Positions 16,249 through 24,914 of a stretch of 46,906 nt of DNA are shown here, in pieces (the first letter of the stretch is position 1; each line of letters opens with the position of its first letter). The notes below the pieces were generated by a model. That model saw only the letters and a program-made list of their open reading frames with translations. It was not told the DNA's origin and searched no databases. Location: contig JBHGBM010000072.1 of NCBI GenBank assembly GCA_041946965.1, forward strand, positions 1-46,906. Direction: 5' to 3'. The stretch is from JBHGBM01 sp041946965 (lineage in GTDB: Bacteria; Acidobacteriota; Terriglobia; Bryobacterales; Bryobacteraceae). A program made the translations under genes and the position numbers.

Positions 16249-17429
16249 TCCACCCTCGACTGTAAATCCACCACGCCCGCGGCCACGCGCTGGTCCACCA
16301 CCTCGAACGCAATCACGTCGTCGAGCCAGTCGTGGCTCGTGCCGTCCGCGTTCTGCATTGCCGCCGTCAAGGTATACTGTTGCGGCGTGAGCCGGCATTC
16401 AAACCGGAAATCGACTTCCAGTTCATCGCCCGGCTCGAAGGCGCCCAGATCCACGCGTTCAATGCGCGTGTTCGTACCGTATACCTCCATCCCGATCCGG
16501 TTCCGGATCAGGATGCCCGCCATCGGATTCTCCTTGGCGCGATGAAAACGGCTGCGAACCCGCACCGTCACCGGGTCGCCTCCCGCCACGCTGCGGCACG
16601 GCCGGCCGGCGCCGTCGAGCAGCTCCACCTCCAGGATTTCGCTGGTTCTGTCGCCGTGCCGGTGGCTGGCCCGCAAACTCTCGCCCTCCGGCTCGCTCGC
16701 ACGCTCTTTTTCGAGCACCAGCCCGATGTACCGGTTGATCACATCCTTCGGCTCGCCGTACGCGGCGATACGCCCGCCGATGAGCAGCATCGCCCGGTCG
16801 GAAAGTTGCTTCACCAGCCCCAGATCGTGAGAAACGAACAGCACCGTGATGCGCCGCTCGCGCAGCTCCCGAAACTTCCGCACGCACCGGTTGGCGAACA
16901 CCGCGTCTCCCACCGCCAGCGCCTCGTCCACCACCAGGATGTCCGGCTCCACGTGAATCGCGGTCGCAAACGCCAGCCGCACATACATGCCGCTGGAATA
17001 TTCCTTCACCGGCCTGTCGATGAACTCGCCGATTTCCGCGAACGCCTCAATCGATCGCATCGCGCGCGCCACCTCGGCCCGGCTCAGGCCCATAATCTCG
17101 CCGTTCAGAAAGACGTTCTCGCGTCCCGTGAACTCGGGGTTGAAACCCGCCCCCAGCTCCAGCAGCGCCGCGATGCGTCCGCGCGTCACCACGCGCCCCG
17201 TCGTCGGCGGCAGAATGCCGCAGACCACTTGCAGCAGCGTGCTCTTGCCGCAGCCGTTGGGCCCCACCAGGCCCAGCGCTTCGCCTTTCTCGATTTGGAA
17301 GTTGATGTCCTGGAGCGCCCAGAAATCGGTGTGCAGTTGGCGGGAATGAAAAGGCAGGACCTCTCGCAGGCGGTCGGAAGGACGTCGGTACAGCCGGTAT
17401 CTTTTTGAGACGTTCTGGACGAGGACCAC
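16230..17429 (-). CDS. Wzt-like polysaccharide export ABC ATPase with carbohydrate-binding C-terminal domain
   Basis: The 399-residue protein has a Wzt/TagH-type nucleotide-binding domain: Walker A GPNGCGKST (56-64), signature YSSGM (144-148), Walker B ILVVDEA (164-170) and an FVSHD switch. Residues of about 250-399 match the Wzt C-terminal domain that recognises the end of an undecaprenyl-linked O-antigen chain. It should power polysaccharide export with a Wzm permease, but no permease gene lies beside it. The start is GTG 17429 with no clear ribosome site. Directly upstream, 36 bp away, is the end of the phage-like module, so it may be read from that unit. Confidence 0.9.
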   Translation of the reverse strand: MVLVQNVSKRYRLYRRPSDRLREVLPFHSRQLHTDFWALQDINFQIEKGEALGLVGPNGCGKSTLLQVVCGILPPTTGRVVTRGRIAALLELGAGFNPEFTGRENVFLNGEIMGLSRAEVARAMRSIEAFAEIGEFIDRPVKEYSSGMYVRLAFATAIHVEPDILVVDEALAVGDAVFANRCVRKFRELRERRITVLFVSHDLGLVKQLSDRAMLLIGGRIAAYGEPKDVINRYIGLVLEKERASEPEGESLRASHRHGDRTSEILEVELLDGAGRPCRSVAGGDPVTVRVRSRFHRAKENPMAGILIRNRIGMEVYGTNTRIERVDLGAFEPGDELEVDFRFECRLTPQQYTLTAAMQNADGTSHDWLDDVIAFEVVDQRVAAGVVDLQSRVEWRASR

Positions 17430-17465
17430 AGGCCTAATTCAAAACGATAACACGCCGGCCGCGCT

Positions 17466-17840
17466 TCACCCCATGTACAGGCTGCGCCCGCCCCTTCCGC
17501 CCGGCTTCACGTGCCCCATCAGGCAATACTGATCGAGCGCGAACAGCACCACCGACGCAACCTGCTCCGCTTTCGCCAGCAGCGCCTCTTTGTCCCACGG
17601 CGTGGTGTACTCCCCCACCCCCACCAGGTGAGCGCTGTTGGCTCGCGTGAAACCGAGGGTTATCGGCAGCCGCACGGAATCCCGCGCCTTGTTCAGATCG
17701 CGCGCGTACGTGTACGTGAAGTTCTCGGTCTTGAAACAGTCAAGCGCCGCCGGAGTCCATGACGCCGGCAGGTTGATGGCGCGGTTCAGCGGCGTATCGT
17801 TCACGTCCGGCGGATACAGCACCTCGAAGCGCGCGTTCAT
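17466..17840 (-). CDS. C-terminal fragment-like tail protein (split from the TIM-barrel tail protein)
   Basis: This 124-residue protein starts at ATG 17840, overlapping the stop of the preceding gene (ATGA). The segment EVLYPPDVNDTPLNRAIN and the later SVVLFALDQYCLMGH are, from memory of acidobacterial tail proteins, the C-terminal part of a larger TIM-barrel tail protein, so the piece probably arose by separation of one gene into two. It has no start signal of its own beyond the overlap. It may associate with the larger piece in the tail tip, or may be a decay product. It closes the module; no terminator follows before the Wzt-like gene. Confidence 0.55.
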   Translation of the reverse strand: MNARFEVLYPPDVNDTPLNRAINLPASWTPAALDCFKTENFTYTYARDLNKARDSVRLPITLGFTRANSAHLVGVGEYTTPWDKEALLAKAEQVASVVLFALDQYCLMGHVKPGGRGGRSLYMG

Positions 17841-19921
17841 TGCAGGTATGGCGTCATCCCCGCTTCGCTCATCAGCGTTGCTGCGTCCAGGTACACCTGC
17901 CGCCAGAACTCACGGCTCGCGGGCGAGAAGTTCGTCTGTAGCGCGGGCGTGTTCAACCACGCCGCCGCGCCGTTCGGATATCGCTGCGCGATCCCCGCGC
18001 CCTCCGAGTCGTCGCCGTGCTGCAACTCCATGCTGAACGCCGTCACCGCCGCCATGCCGTACGCCGCGAGCGCCGCGAAATAGCTCCGGTTCCAGTCCCT
18101 CGCCGCCCGATTCAGCCGCGGCACGCTCGCCAGGTCCGTGTGCCACGTCCCGTCCACGCCGCCCGCGATGGGGCCGCTCGCCTGTGCCGTGAATTGCGTG
18201 CTGTTCGTGTTTACGGTGATCGCCAGCCCGTTCCCCGCCGCGCCCATGCGGCGTGAGGTGATCGTCAGCGCCGCCCCCTCCGCGCGCGCCCAAACGCCCG
18301 TCGAGCCCGCGTTGATCTCCAACTCGAACGCCTTGGCGACGCTCTCCGCCGTGTCGCCGATCAGGCTTACATGCGCGAGCGCCGTTGGTCCCAGTCCCAG
18401 CTCGGTAGTCTTGCTGAATTCCGGCGCCCCTGCGAAAGTCACTGTGGCTGTCCCGTACTGGTGTCCGTCCCTCACCAGTTCGTAAAACCACAGCGCGCCC
18501 ACATAGTGGTTGGCCCGCCCCGTATACCCCAGCGACTGGATCATCCACGCCGTGCGCTCGGGGGCCAGCGCCAGCGAGTGATCCGTGTCCCAGTCCGTCG
18601 CCAACGTGCTCTGCGAGTCCGCGGGAAAACTGGGCAGATCCTCCACCGGCACGGCCATCTCGAAAAAGTCGAAGTAGAACGTCCCTCCCGAGTTCGTCAC
18701 CGTCACCGTGTGCGGGACCTGCCCCGCGAGGTCCGCTACTCGCACTCGCACAAGGATGTCTTCGTCGAGCGCCAGCGTCTCCGTCCGCGTTGGCACGCCG
18801 TCCACCGCGATCGCAATCTGCGCGCACTCCGAACCTCGCCGCGTCCCCAGGTACAGCGTGTGATCGCGGTCATGCTGGTACGTCAATGCGACCGATGCGC
18901 CTGTCGCGCTCGTGTGCCGTATCGACCCGCCCGAATAGTTGCCGCGCGCCTCCATCCACGCGCCGCCGTACACCAATTGCCGGGCATCGTCTTCCACCCG
19001 CCGGCTTGCCGGCCCCGCCACCCTGTACCGCCGGCCGGTCCCGCTCACCGTCCAGTTCGATACCTCCACGGAGAACTCGCTGCGCGCAAACTGCCCCGCC
19101 TGTACGTCCGCCGCCCACGTCCACCGTAGCTTCCTAACGGCGTTGGCGGGCACCGCGGTCCCGTTCACATCCACCAGCGAGGCGAAATTCAGATCCACCC
19201 GCCACTTTTCCGGCGATGTCCCGCCGCTCAGCTTCTGCCACGCGGGCGACCACGCTTCTGTCTTTGCGCCACTCACGTTTCCGTACACCCCAATGCGGTT
19301 CCCGTTGGCGCCCGCCTCGGCCGCCCACGTAAGCGTGATCCGATTGCCCTGCGTCCCGGCTGTCATTGTCGAACTTCCCGCCGTGATCGCATTCGCCAGG
19401 CCCTGCACCACCGTCTCCAGCGTGTCGCCCGCGTAGCACAGGTACGTGTAGTGCTCACTCAGCCACGCGAGTTCCACGTAGTCGCCCGGCGTTACGGTCC
19501 CCGTCAGCTCGAACGTCGCCGAGGCCGCCGCGTACGCGCCCTGCACTGCGGTCGCATGCGCCTTGAGGGGAACCTTGTACAGCCGTTCCACCCCATCCGC
19601 GCCCGCCGCCCATACGCGCAACCAGGGCCAGTCCACCGTCGGGTACCAGGTCGAGTCCAGTGCGATGCAGTTCTGCCGCCGCTCCTCGTAGGAAAGCGTC
19701 AGCCCGCTCAAATCGCCGTCCGGCAGGTTGCGGAATGCCGGGTGCTCGAAAACGTTGTCCCGGTTCCACTCCAGCACCGCCCAGTCGAACTGCTGCCGCC
19801 AGCATCCCGAGACCGTGAAGCCCGTCGCGCTCGCGCCGCTCAGCGCCGCAATCGCCGATGGCCTCTCAAAGTAGCACTGCAAGTCCCGGTCCGGCCGCAG
19901 CTTCTCCAGGTATTCCGCCAT
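17837..19921 (-). CDS. Tail-tip protein with GTA-type TIM-barrel-like C-terminus
   Basis: The 694-residue protein is mostly beta-rich, with two similar halves around residues 130-200 and 490-575. Each contains an AESVAKAFELEINAGSTG-like segment and an LTITSRRMGAAGNGLAI-like segment, so an internal repeat is likely. From about residue 590 the sequence (LNRAARDWNRSYFAALAAYG, SMELQHGD) resembles the start of a TIM-barrel found in GTA tail proteins, but the protein ends at MTPYLQ, inside the barrel. The start shares its A with the hub stop (TGATG at 19923-19919). It probably decorates the tail tip and binds cell-surface glycans. Confidence 0.6.
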   Translation of the reverse strand: MAEYLEKLRPDRDLQCYFERPSAIAALSGASATGFTVSGCWRQQFDWAVLEWNRDNVFEHPAFRNLPDGDLSGLTLSYEERRQNCIALDSTWYPTVDWPWLRVWAAGADGVERLYKVPLKAHATAVQGAYAAASATFELTGTVTPGDYVELAWLSEHYTYLCYAGDTLETVVQGLANAITAGSSTMTAGTQGNRITLTWAAEAGANGNRIGVYGNVSGAKTEAWSPAWQKLSGGTSPEKWRVDLNFASLVDVNGTAVPANAVRKLRWTWAADVQAGQFARSEFSVEVSNWTVSGTGRRYRVAGPASRRVEDDARQLVYGGAWMEARGNYSGGSIRHTSATGASVALTYQHDRDHTLYLGTRRGSECAQIAIAVDGVPTRTETLALDEDILVRVRVADLAGQVPHTVTVTNSGGTFYFDFFEMAVPVEDLPSFPADSQSTLATDWDTDHSLALAPERTAWMIQSLGYTGRANHYVGALWFYELVRDGHQYGTATVTFAGAPEFSKTTELGLGPTALAHVSLIGDTAESVAKAFELEINAGSTGVWARAEGAALTITSRRMGAAGNGLAITVNTNSTQFTAQASGPIAGGVDGTWHTDLASVPRLNRAARDWNRSYFAALAAYGMAAVTAFSMELQHGDDSEGAGIAQRYPNGAAAWLNTPALQTNFSPASREFWRQVYLDAATLMSEAGMTPYLQ

Positions 19922-22900
19922 CAGAGCCGCACCACCACGCTGAGGTCCACCCCCGGCCAGATCGACCCGACTTCAAGCACCTCCAGGCCCAGCCGCGTCC
20001 CGCTCGCCAGTGGAGCCAGTCCGAAGCCGTCCACCACGTTCGAAATCGTCGCCCCCGCGGCGATCGTCAGCTCGCAGTATGTCTCGCCATTCCGGGTCAC
20101 TCGTGCCCGCACCACGCCGCCCACCGGAGCCTCCCTCACCACTGCGAACACGTCGCGCACGCTCCGGTCTGCCTCCACTACCAGTTCCGGCGCCGGTGCG
20201 TTATCCACCGCCAGAAAACCGTCCACCTGGATCGAGAACTGCCCGCCCGAAAGCGTTCGCAAACCGCTGTCCAGGTTCTGCGTGAAGCTCGCGCCGGTCG
20301 CCTCGCTGTCTCCGCAACCGTTCGTCACGAACAACTCCGCGCAAGCCACCCTCGCATTGGGCAGCGCGATCGCGTGGCTCCATCTCCCGCTCGCCGGACT
20401 GCCGAAGAATCCCTTCGCAAACGGCACGATGCTCACTCGCTTTGCCAGGTGATACACCGCCGTCCCGGCGCCGTGCTCTGCCGCTGAGCTGCCGTCCGCG
20501 CCGCGCTCCACAACGTAGCGGGTGCCGCCGTCCGTTACCTCCACCACGCGCACGATCTCGCGCTCCACCTGCACCAGCGTTCCCGGCCCCGCCGCCCCTG
20601 CCGCGTTCAACACCAGCGCGGTGTCTGCCGCGCCCACCCCGCTCGCCAGTTGTTGCAGAGGAGCGCCGCTCAGCTCGTTCCAGTAGTACAGGGCCAATGT
20701 CCCCGAACTCACCGTCCGCGTGTTCGTCAGATCGCTGAAACTGACCCCCGTCAGTTCCACCGTCCCGTTCCGCCGCTGTGAGAGCCCCAGCCCGAACATC
20801 GGAGCCGGCGGGACATCGGCATCGCCCTGCGTACCGCCGCCCACCGTCCAGCGCGTCAGCGTACACAATTCCGCCGGCGCCTCTACGTCGTTCACGTTTG
20901 CCGATCTTCCCGATATCTGCATCACCGCGCCCGTCCGGTTCGGAACCTCGAACTCCACCGGGCTGCTCTTCGCCATGGCGCCGAAATGCCATCCTGTCTC
21001 GGCCACCGCGAATGTGGAAGTGGCATCCGGCTCTACGCTCCAGTCCGAGGCCAGCGTCAATGTCGTTGCCGAGTTCTCCAGAACGGTGCGCTCCTGCCCC
21101 GCGCCCTTCCCTCGCAGCAACCGCACCACCATGCCGCGATATTCGTTCTCGGCCATCTCCAGCGCGCTGTTCCCCACCGTGTTTGCGCCGTGCAGCGTGG
21201 CCGTCTGCTCCGGTTGCAGTTCCAACCGCCAGTAGAAATTGGCGTGATCGTAATTCGCGTCCGGCGGCGGCGTCAGTCCCGCCGCCAGTCCCGTATCCGT
21301 GAAACTCCCGGCCAACGGCTGGTCCGATGCGATGCGGAACATCTGCGCCGGGTTCGAACCCCGGTACACACGGAATCCTGCCGTCCCCGCCGCGAAGCTC
21401 AGCCCGTTCAGCGTCACGCTGTTTGTGTTCGATCCCGGCGGAATCGCTGCCCGCACCGTGAACGAAAGCGCGCTCTCGCGGCCCTCTCCGTCCACCGCGC
21501 TCACCGCGTAATACAGCACGCGATCCCCTGCCAGCGTTCCTCCCGTGCCGATCGCCGGAGCCAGGCTCAGCAGCGGGATGCGCGGCCCGCCCGGTTCCAC
21601 CCCCGTGGGAGCCGTAAACCCCACCGACAGCATCACCGCCACGCCGCCGTCGGCCCGCTCCACGGTTTGCTCGCTCACCGAAAACTGCGCATCGCCGTTC
21701 GCATCCGTGACATTGCCCGACAGCGGGCGCGGTATCCCGATCCCGAAACCCGCACCGCGCCCCGCACCGCCGCCCGCCGCGTCCGTCGAGTCCGTGTACC
21801 ATTCATCGCGATGGATCTGCGCCGTGATCGCCACCGTGCGGTAATTGGCGCCGGGCGCGATCTTCAAGACTCGAAACGGCTGCCGCTCGAATCCTTCCTT
21901 CAGGTACGTCAGCGCGATCAGGTCTCCCGGCCGCACTCCGAACGCCTTCACGCTCGTCTCGAACTCCACGTACGTGTTGCCATGGACGCTCTTCGCCAGG
22001 TGAAGCTGAAGCACCCGCGCCGCCTGGTCGAAATTCGCGATCCCCAGCGCGCTCACCGTTGCGCTGATCTCCTGGCCCGCCCGCGCCGCGTCGTCCCCGT
22101 CCACCAGCGAGTAACTGTCCTGCTGATACTCGTTGAAGGCGTCTTGAAACTCCACCGCCAGCCGGTTCGGTGTATCCGCCGTGCTCCGCGACCACACCCG
22201 GATCGCTGGCTCCCCATTCTCCTTCCGCAGAATCCCTGATGTGCCGTTCGCCCCATCGCCGAACTCGTATGCCGGCCATCCCCCGTTCAATGACGTTGCC
22301 GCGTTGCTACCCTCCGGCTTCACCGGCTGCTGCACCGCCAGCGCGTTTTCGATCCGCGCCTGTAGCTTCCCATCCGCCCCATAGGTCAGCAGCATGCGCG
22401 CCGTGTTTCGCACGCCCCTTAGCACATCGGCCGCGCTGCGCCGCCGCTCCAGCGCCAGGTTGCACTGGAAACGCGGCACGCTCACCGTGTTCCCGTGCAG
22501 GTCGCGAACCTGGATCACTTCGTCGCAATACGCCGCCGCCCCCGCGAAGCTTCCGATGTCCAACTCCGCCGAAGTCCACCCGCACCGCTGCAAGATGTCC
22601 AGCGTGATCCACGCGGGATTCGCTGTGAACTCGTCCCGCAGATATCCGCCATCCGCCCCGTACACCGGCAGCCTGAGCCCTTCCGCCAGCACCTTCACCC
22701 GAGGCAATTCCTGCCCGTTGCTGATGCGGTTCGGCGTGGCCACGGAAAGGTACGCCATGCTCCCGTACGGGTCGCCGCCCTCGAAATCCAGGTTGAAACA
22801 CCCCGTGCGATTCCCCAGGCTCACGACGTTGTACCACCCCGTCGCCGTCATGTCCGCGCCCGCGCCGCCCTGCGGAATCTCCACGTCGTTGACCACCACC

Positions 22901-23820
22901 TTGAGGACGCCCTGCATCTCCCCCATCCCCAACAGCAGTTCCATGCGCGTCAGGTTCCCGTCATTCCGTGCAAACACCACCGGCGGCGCATACCACGCCG
23001 TCCCGTACACCAGGGGCACGAAGTCGTTGTACCGCGCCTCGTTCGAAAGCGCTCCCGACGCGTGAACCCCGCGCTCCCCGTAACTCCGCACCAGAATCGA
23101 CGCCGGCACGAACTCCACCCCGCCGAACCGACGCGTGATGTTCTGCGCCGCGTCCCTATCGAACATTCCCCGCAGTTCGCACTCCTGCCGCGTATACCCG
23201 CAGGCCGCGAACGGAACCCCGCCGTTCAGGTTGCCCAGCCCCTCCGTCCTGTCCGCCGAGTACCCGCACCGGAAGAACCGCGAATACCGGCCGCGCTCGC
23301 CTCCGTGCTTGGCCTCCTCGCGCTGCGCCGCCGTCGCCGGAAACTCCCACGGACACCGCCGCTCGATCCGCACCTGCGGCAGCAATACCCTCTGCATCCC
23401 CATCCGGTTGATCGCGCTCAGCCGGAACACGCTCTCCGTGATTTCTTCCGGCGGGTTTGCCACCCCTTGGAACAGCGTCACGCAATCGCTCGCCGCCGTC
23501 CCGTTCCTGGCGTCGAAGAACACGAACCGCACGGTCAGCCGCGCGCCTTTGAATCCCGCCGTGCGCTCCAGTTGCGAAAAGTGCGAGTCCGCGTTCGCCA
23601 GCGCCAGGCTGATCCTCGGGATTCCGTCCACTCCCTGGTCTGACGCCGCCTGCACCTCCAGCAGATTGTGCCGGATCACGCGCGCCTCGTACGCCTCTCC
23701 CCCGTACTCCACGCGGTGCGTGCTCCAACGCTCCGTCTGCCCGTTGCCGAACCCGCACTCGAACAACAGCAGCGGCGTCTCCGCCATCGCTCTTTCTTTC
23801 AGCTCAAAAACCGTCGCCAT
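19921..23820 (-). CDS. Giant tail hub/tip protein with Fe-S-type cysteines
   Basis: The protein has 1299 residues. The N-terminal 240 residues match the DUF2163/BR0599-like hub region: C156 (RCPWEF), C185 (FRCGYS), C207 and C214 (AACGYTRQEC), then FGGVEFVP. In the GTA hub and in lambda gpL, cysteines at these places bind an iron-sulfur cluster. Residues of about 250-700 look like a gp27/gpJ-type ring domain, and the rest is a chain of FN3-like and other beta modules for the tip. It would sit at the tail end and contact the cell. ATG 23820 overlaps the upstream gene by 17 bp. The fusion of hub and tip is larger than GTA gp13. Confidence 0.75.
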   Translation of the reverse strand: MATVFELKERAMAETPLLLFECGFGNGQTERWSTHRVEYGGEAYEARVIRHNLLEVQAASDQGVDGIPRISLALANADSHFSQLERTAGFKGARLTVRFVFFDARNGTAASDCVTLFQGVANPPEEITESVFRLSAINRMGMQRVLLPQVRIERRCPWEFPATAAQREEAKHGGERGRYSRFFRCGYSADRTEGLGNLNGGVPFAACGYTRQECELRGMFDRDAAQNITRRFGGVEFVPASILVRSYGERGVHASGALSNEARYNDFVPLVYGTAWYAPPVVFARNDGNLTRMELLLGMGEMQGVLKVVVNDVEIPQGGAGADMTATGWYNVVSLGNRTGCFNLDFEGGDPYGSMAYLSVATPNRISNGQELPRVKVLAEGLRLPVYGADGGYLRDEFTANPAWITLDILQRCGWTSAELDIGSFAGAAAYCDEVIQVRDLHGNTVSVPRFQCNLALERRRSAADVLRGVRNTARMLLTYGADGKLQARIENALAVQQPVKPEGSNAATSLNGGWPAYEFGDGANGTSGILRKENGEPAIRVWSRSTADTPNRLAVEFQDAFNEYQQDSYSLVDGDDAARAGQEISATVSALGIANFDQAARVLQLHLAKSVHGNTYVEFETSVKAFGVRPGDLIALTYLKEGFERQPFRVLKIAPGANYRTVAITAQIHRDEWYTDSTDAAGGGAGRGAGFGIGIPRPLSGNVTDANGDAQFSVSEQTVERADGGVAVMLSVGFTAPTGVEPGGPRIPLLSLAPAIGTGGTLAGDRVLYYAVSAVDGEGRESALSFTVRAAIPPGSNTNSVTLNGLSFAAGTAGFRVYRGSNPAQMFRIASDQPLAGSFTDTGLAAGLTPPPDANYDHANFYWRLELQPEQTATLHGANTVGNSALEMAENEYRGMVVRLLRGKGAGQERTVLENSATTLTLASDWSVEPDATSTFAVAETGWHFGAMAKSSPVEFEVPNRTGAVMQISGRSANVNDVEAPAELCTLTRWTVGGGTQGDADVPPAPMFGLGLSQRRNGTVELTGVSFSDLTNTRTVSSGTLALYYWNELSGAPLQQLASGVGAADTALVLNAAGAAGPGTLVQVEREIVRVVEVTDGGTRYVVERGADGSSAAEHGAGTAVYHLAKRVSIVPFAKGFFGSPASGRWSHAIALPNARVACAELFVTNGCGDSEATGASFTQNLDSGLRTLSGGQFSIQVDGFLAVDNAPAPELVVEADRSVRDVFAVVREAPVGGVVRARVTRNGETYCELTIAAGATISNVVDGFGLAPLASGTRLGLEVLEVGSIWPGVDLSVVVRL

Positions 23821-24553
23821 GAATGATCTTCAGCTCGCATTCGTTCCGGTCCGGGCCCGTCGAGGTGATCCGAATTTCGTCCTGGCCGAACCGCGCGTTC
23901 TCATAGACGCCCCCGCGCGACGCCGTCGGCTTGTAACCCGATGCGCCCAACTGCGCCTCCGCCTGCATCCCGAACACTTCCACCGCCGCGCCCGGCTCCA
24001 GCTCGAGCGCGATCCGCACCGTCTCTCCCGTCCCCGGCTCCCCCGCCAGCGTCAGGCGCCTCCACTCGGTTCCGGCCGTCTCCTCAAGCCGTAACTCGCC
24101 GGCCCCCAGCGTCACTCGCCCCGCGCCTCGCACCCAGACGCTGAAGCAATACTGGTACGTCCCGGGCGCCTCCAGCGTCTGCGCCATCGCCTGCGCCGCC
24201 GCGCCGGAGTTCTGCAAGTGCCAGATGCGCGCATCCACGGCGTCTGCGGCCAGCGTCAACATGGGGCCTTTCTCCCACACGCTCTCGTCCAGCTTCCCGC
24301 TCCACCGCAGCAGGTTGTCCGCCGGATCCAGAAACGTAAACGGCGCCAGCCGGCCTTCGCATTCCCTGAAGAACCCTTCGAGCGTCTCCGCCTCCGCGTC
24401 CGCCAGATCGCGGAATGCCAGCCGCCACTCCGTCAGCCCGGCCGCCGCGTCCGCCAGTTTCACCCGCCGTCCGTCCGCGCTCTCGTTGACCACCGTTCGC
24501 AACCGCCGGCGGCGCAGCAGCGGATATTGCGCCATCTGTGGGAAGCAGCGCAT
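23804..24553 (-). CDS. Distal-tail (Dit)-like protein with extra carbohydrate-binding-like domain
   Basis: This 249-residue protein begins with a Dit-like N-terminal third: the segment EWRLAFRDLADAEAETLEGF followed by FFRECEGRLAPFTFLDPADN matches the next protein encoded upstream, so the two are paralogues. Residues of about 105-225 form a jelly-roll-like domain with a WVRGAGRVTLGAGELRL strand series, typical of phage carbohydrate-binding modules. GGAG precedes ATG 24553 by six bases, though ATG 24535 is also possible. It should form a ring between tail tube and hub and may bind sugars on the host surface. Confidence 0.65.
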   Translation of the reverse strand: MRCFPQMAQYPLLRRRRLRTVVNESADGRRVKLADAAAGLTEWRLAFRDLADAEAETLEGFFRECEGRLAPFTFLDPADNLLRWSGKLDESVWEKGPMLTLAADAVDARIWHLQNSGAAAQAMAQTLEAPGTYQYCFSVWVRGAGRVTLGAGELRLEETAGTEWRRLTLAGEPGTGETVRIALELEPGAAVEVFGMQAEAQLGASGYKPTASRGGVYENARFGQDEIRITSTGPDRNECELKIIHGDGF

Positions 24554-24554
24554 C

Positions 24555-24914
24555 TCAGCTCCTGTTCTCCCGCACCGTCAACTGCGTTCCGCCCCGCATC
24601 TCACCCTCCAGTACCGCGGCGAATTCATCGCTGTCCAGGCTGCAATCGGGATACTCGGTCCCGTCCCACGGATCCGTAAATGCGAAACTCCCAAACGCCC
24701 CCTGGCTCTCCACAAAGAACCGTTCCAGCGCTGCCAGTTCGCTTTCATCGAGCAGGTCCAGCCGGATCGCCCACCGCCGCAGTCCGCTCGCGAAGTCCCT
24801 GTACCGCTGTTCGGCGCCGTCCACGAACCGCACCACCTGATTGGCGAAGCGGAGCTCGCGCCCGGCCGGGTACTGGCTCACCGCGTCCGTCTTCAACTTC
24901 GGAAAAGCCGCCAT
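24555..24914 (-). CDS. Short Dit-like tail protein
   Basis: The 119-residue protein resembles the DUF2460/Dit group of small tail proteins. The core FVDGAEQRYRDF, WAIRLDLLDESELAALERFF and FGSFAFTDPWDG align with the N-terminus of the downstream protein. ATG 24914 shares its A with the tape-measure stop (TGATG), so translation is coupled. It probably forms the ring that closes the tail tube. Having two Dit-like genes in tandem is unusual; one may have arisen by duplication. Confidence 0.65.
   Translation of the reverse strand: MAAFPKLKTDAVSQYPAGRELRFANQVVRFVDGAEQRYRDFASGLRRWAIRLDLLDESELAALERFFVESQGAFGSFAFTDPWDGTEYPDCSLDSDEFAAVLEGEMRGGTQLTVRENRS

Noticed and set aside
17430..17465. Possible attachment site or terminator at the left end of the module
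   Set aside because: No repeat matching the right end was noticed and no hairpin is present.
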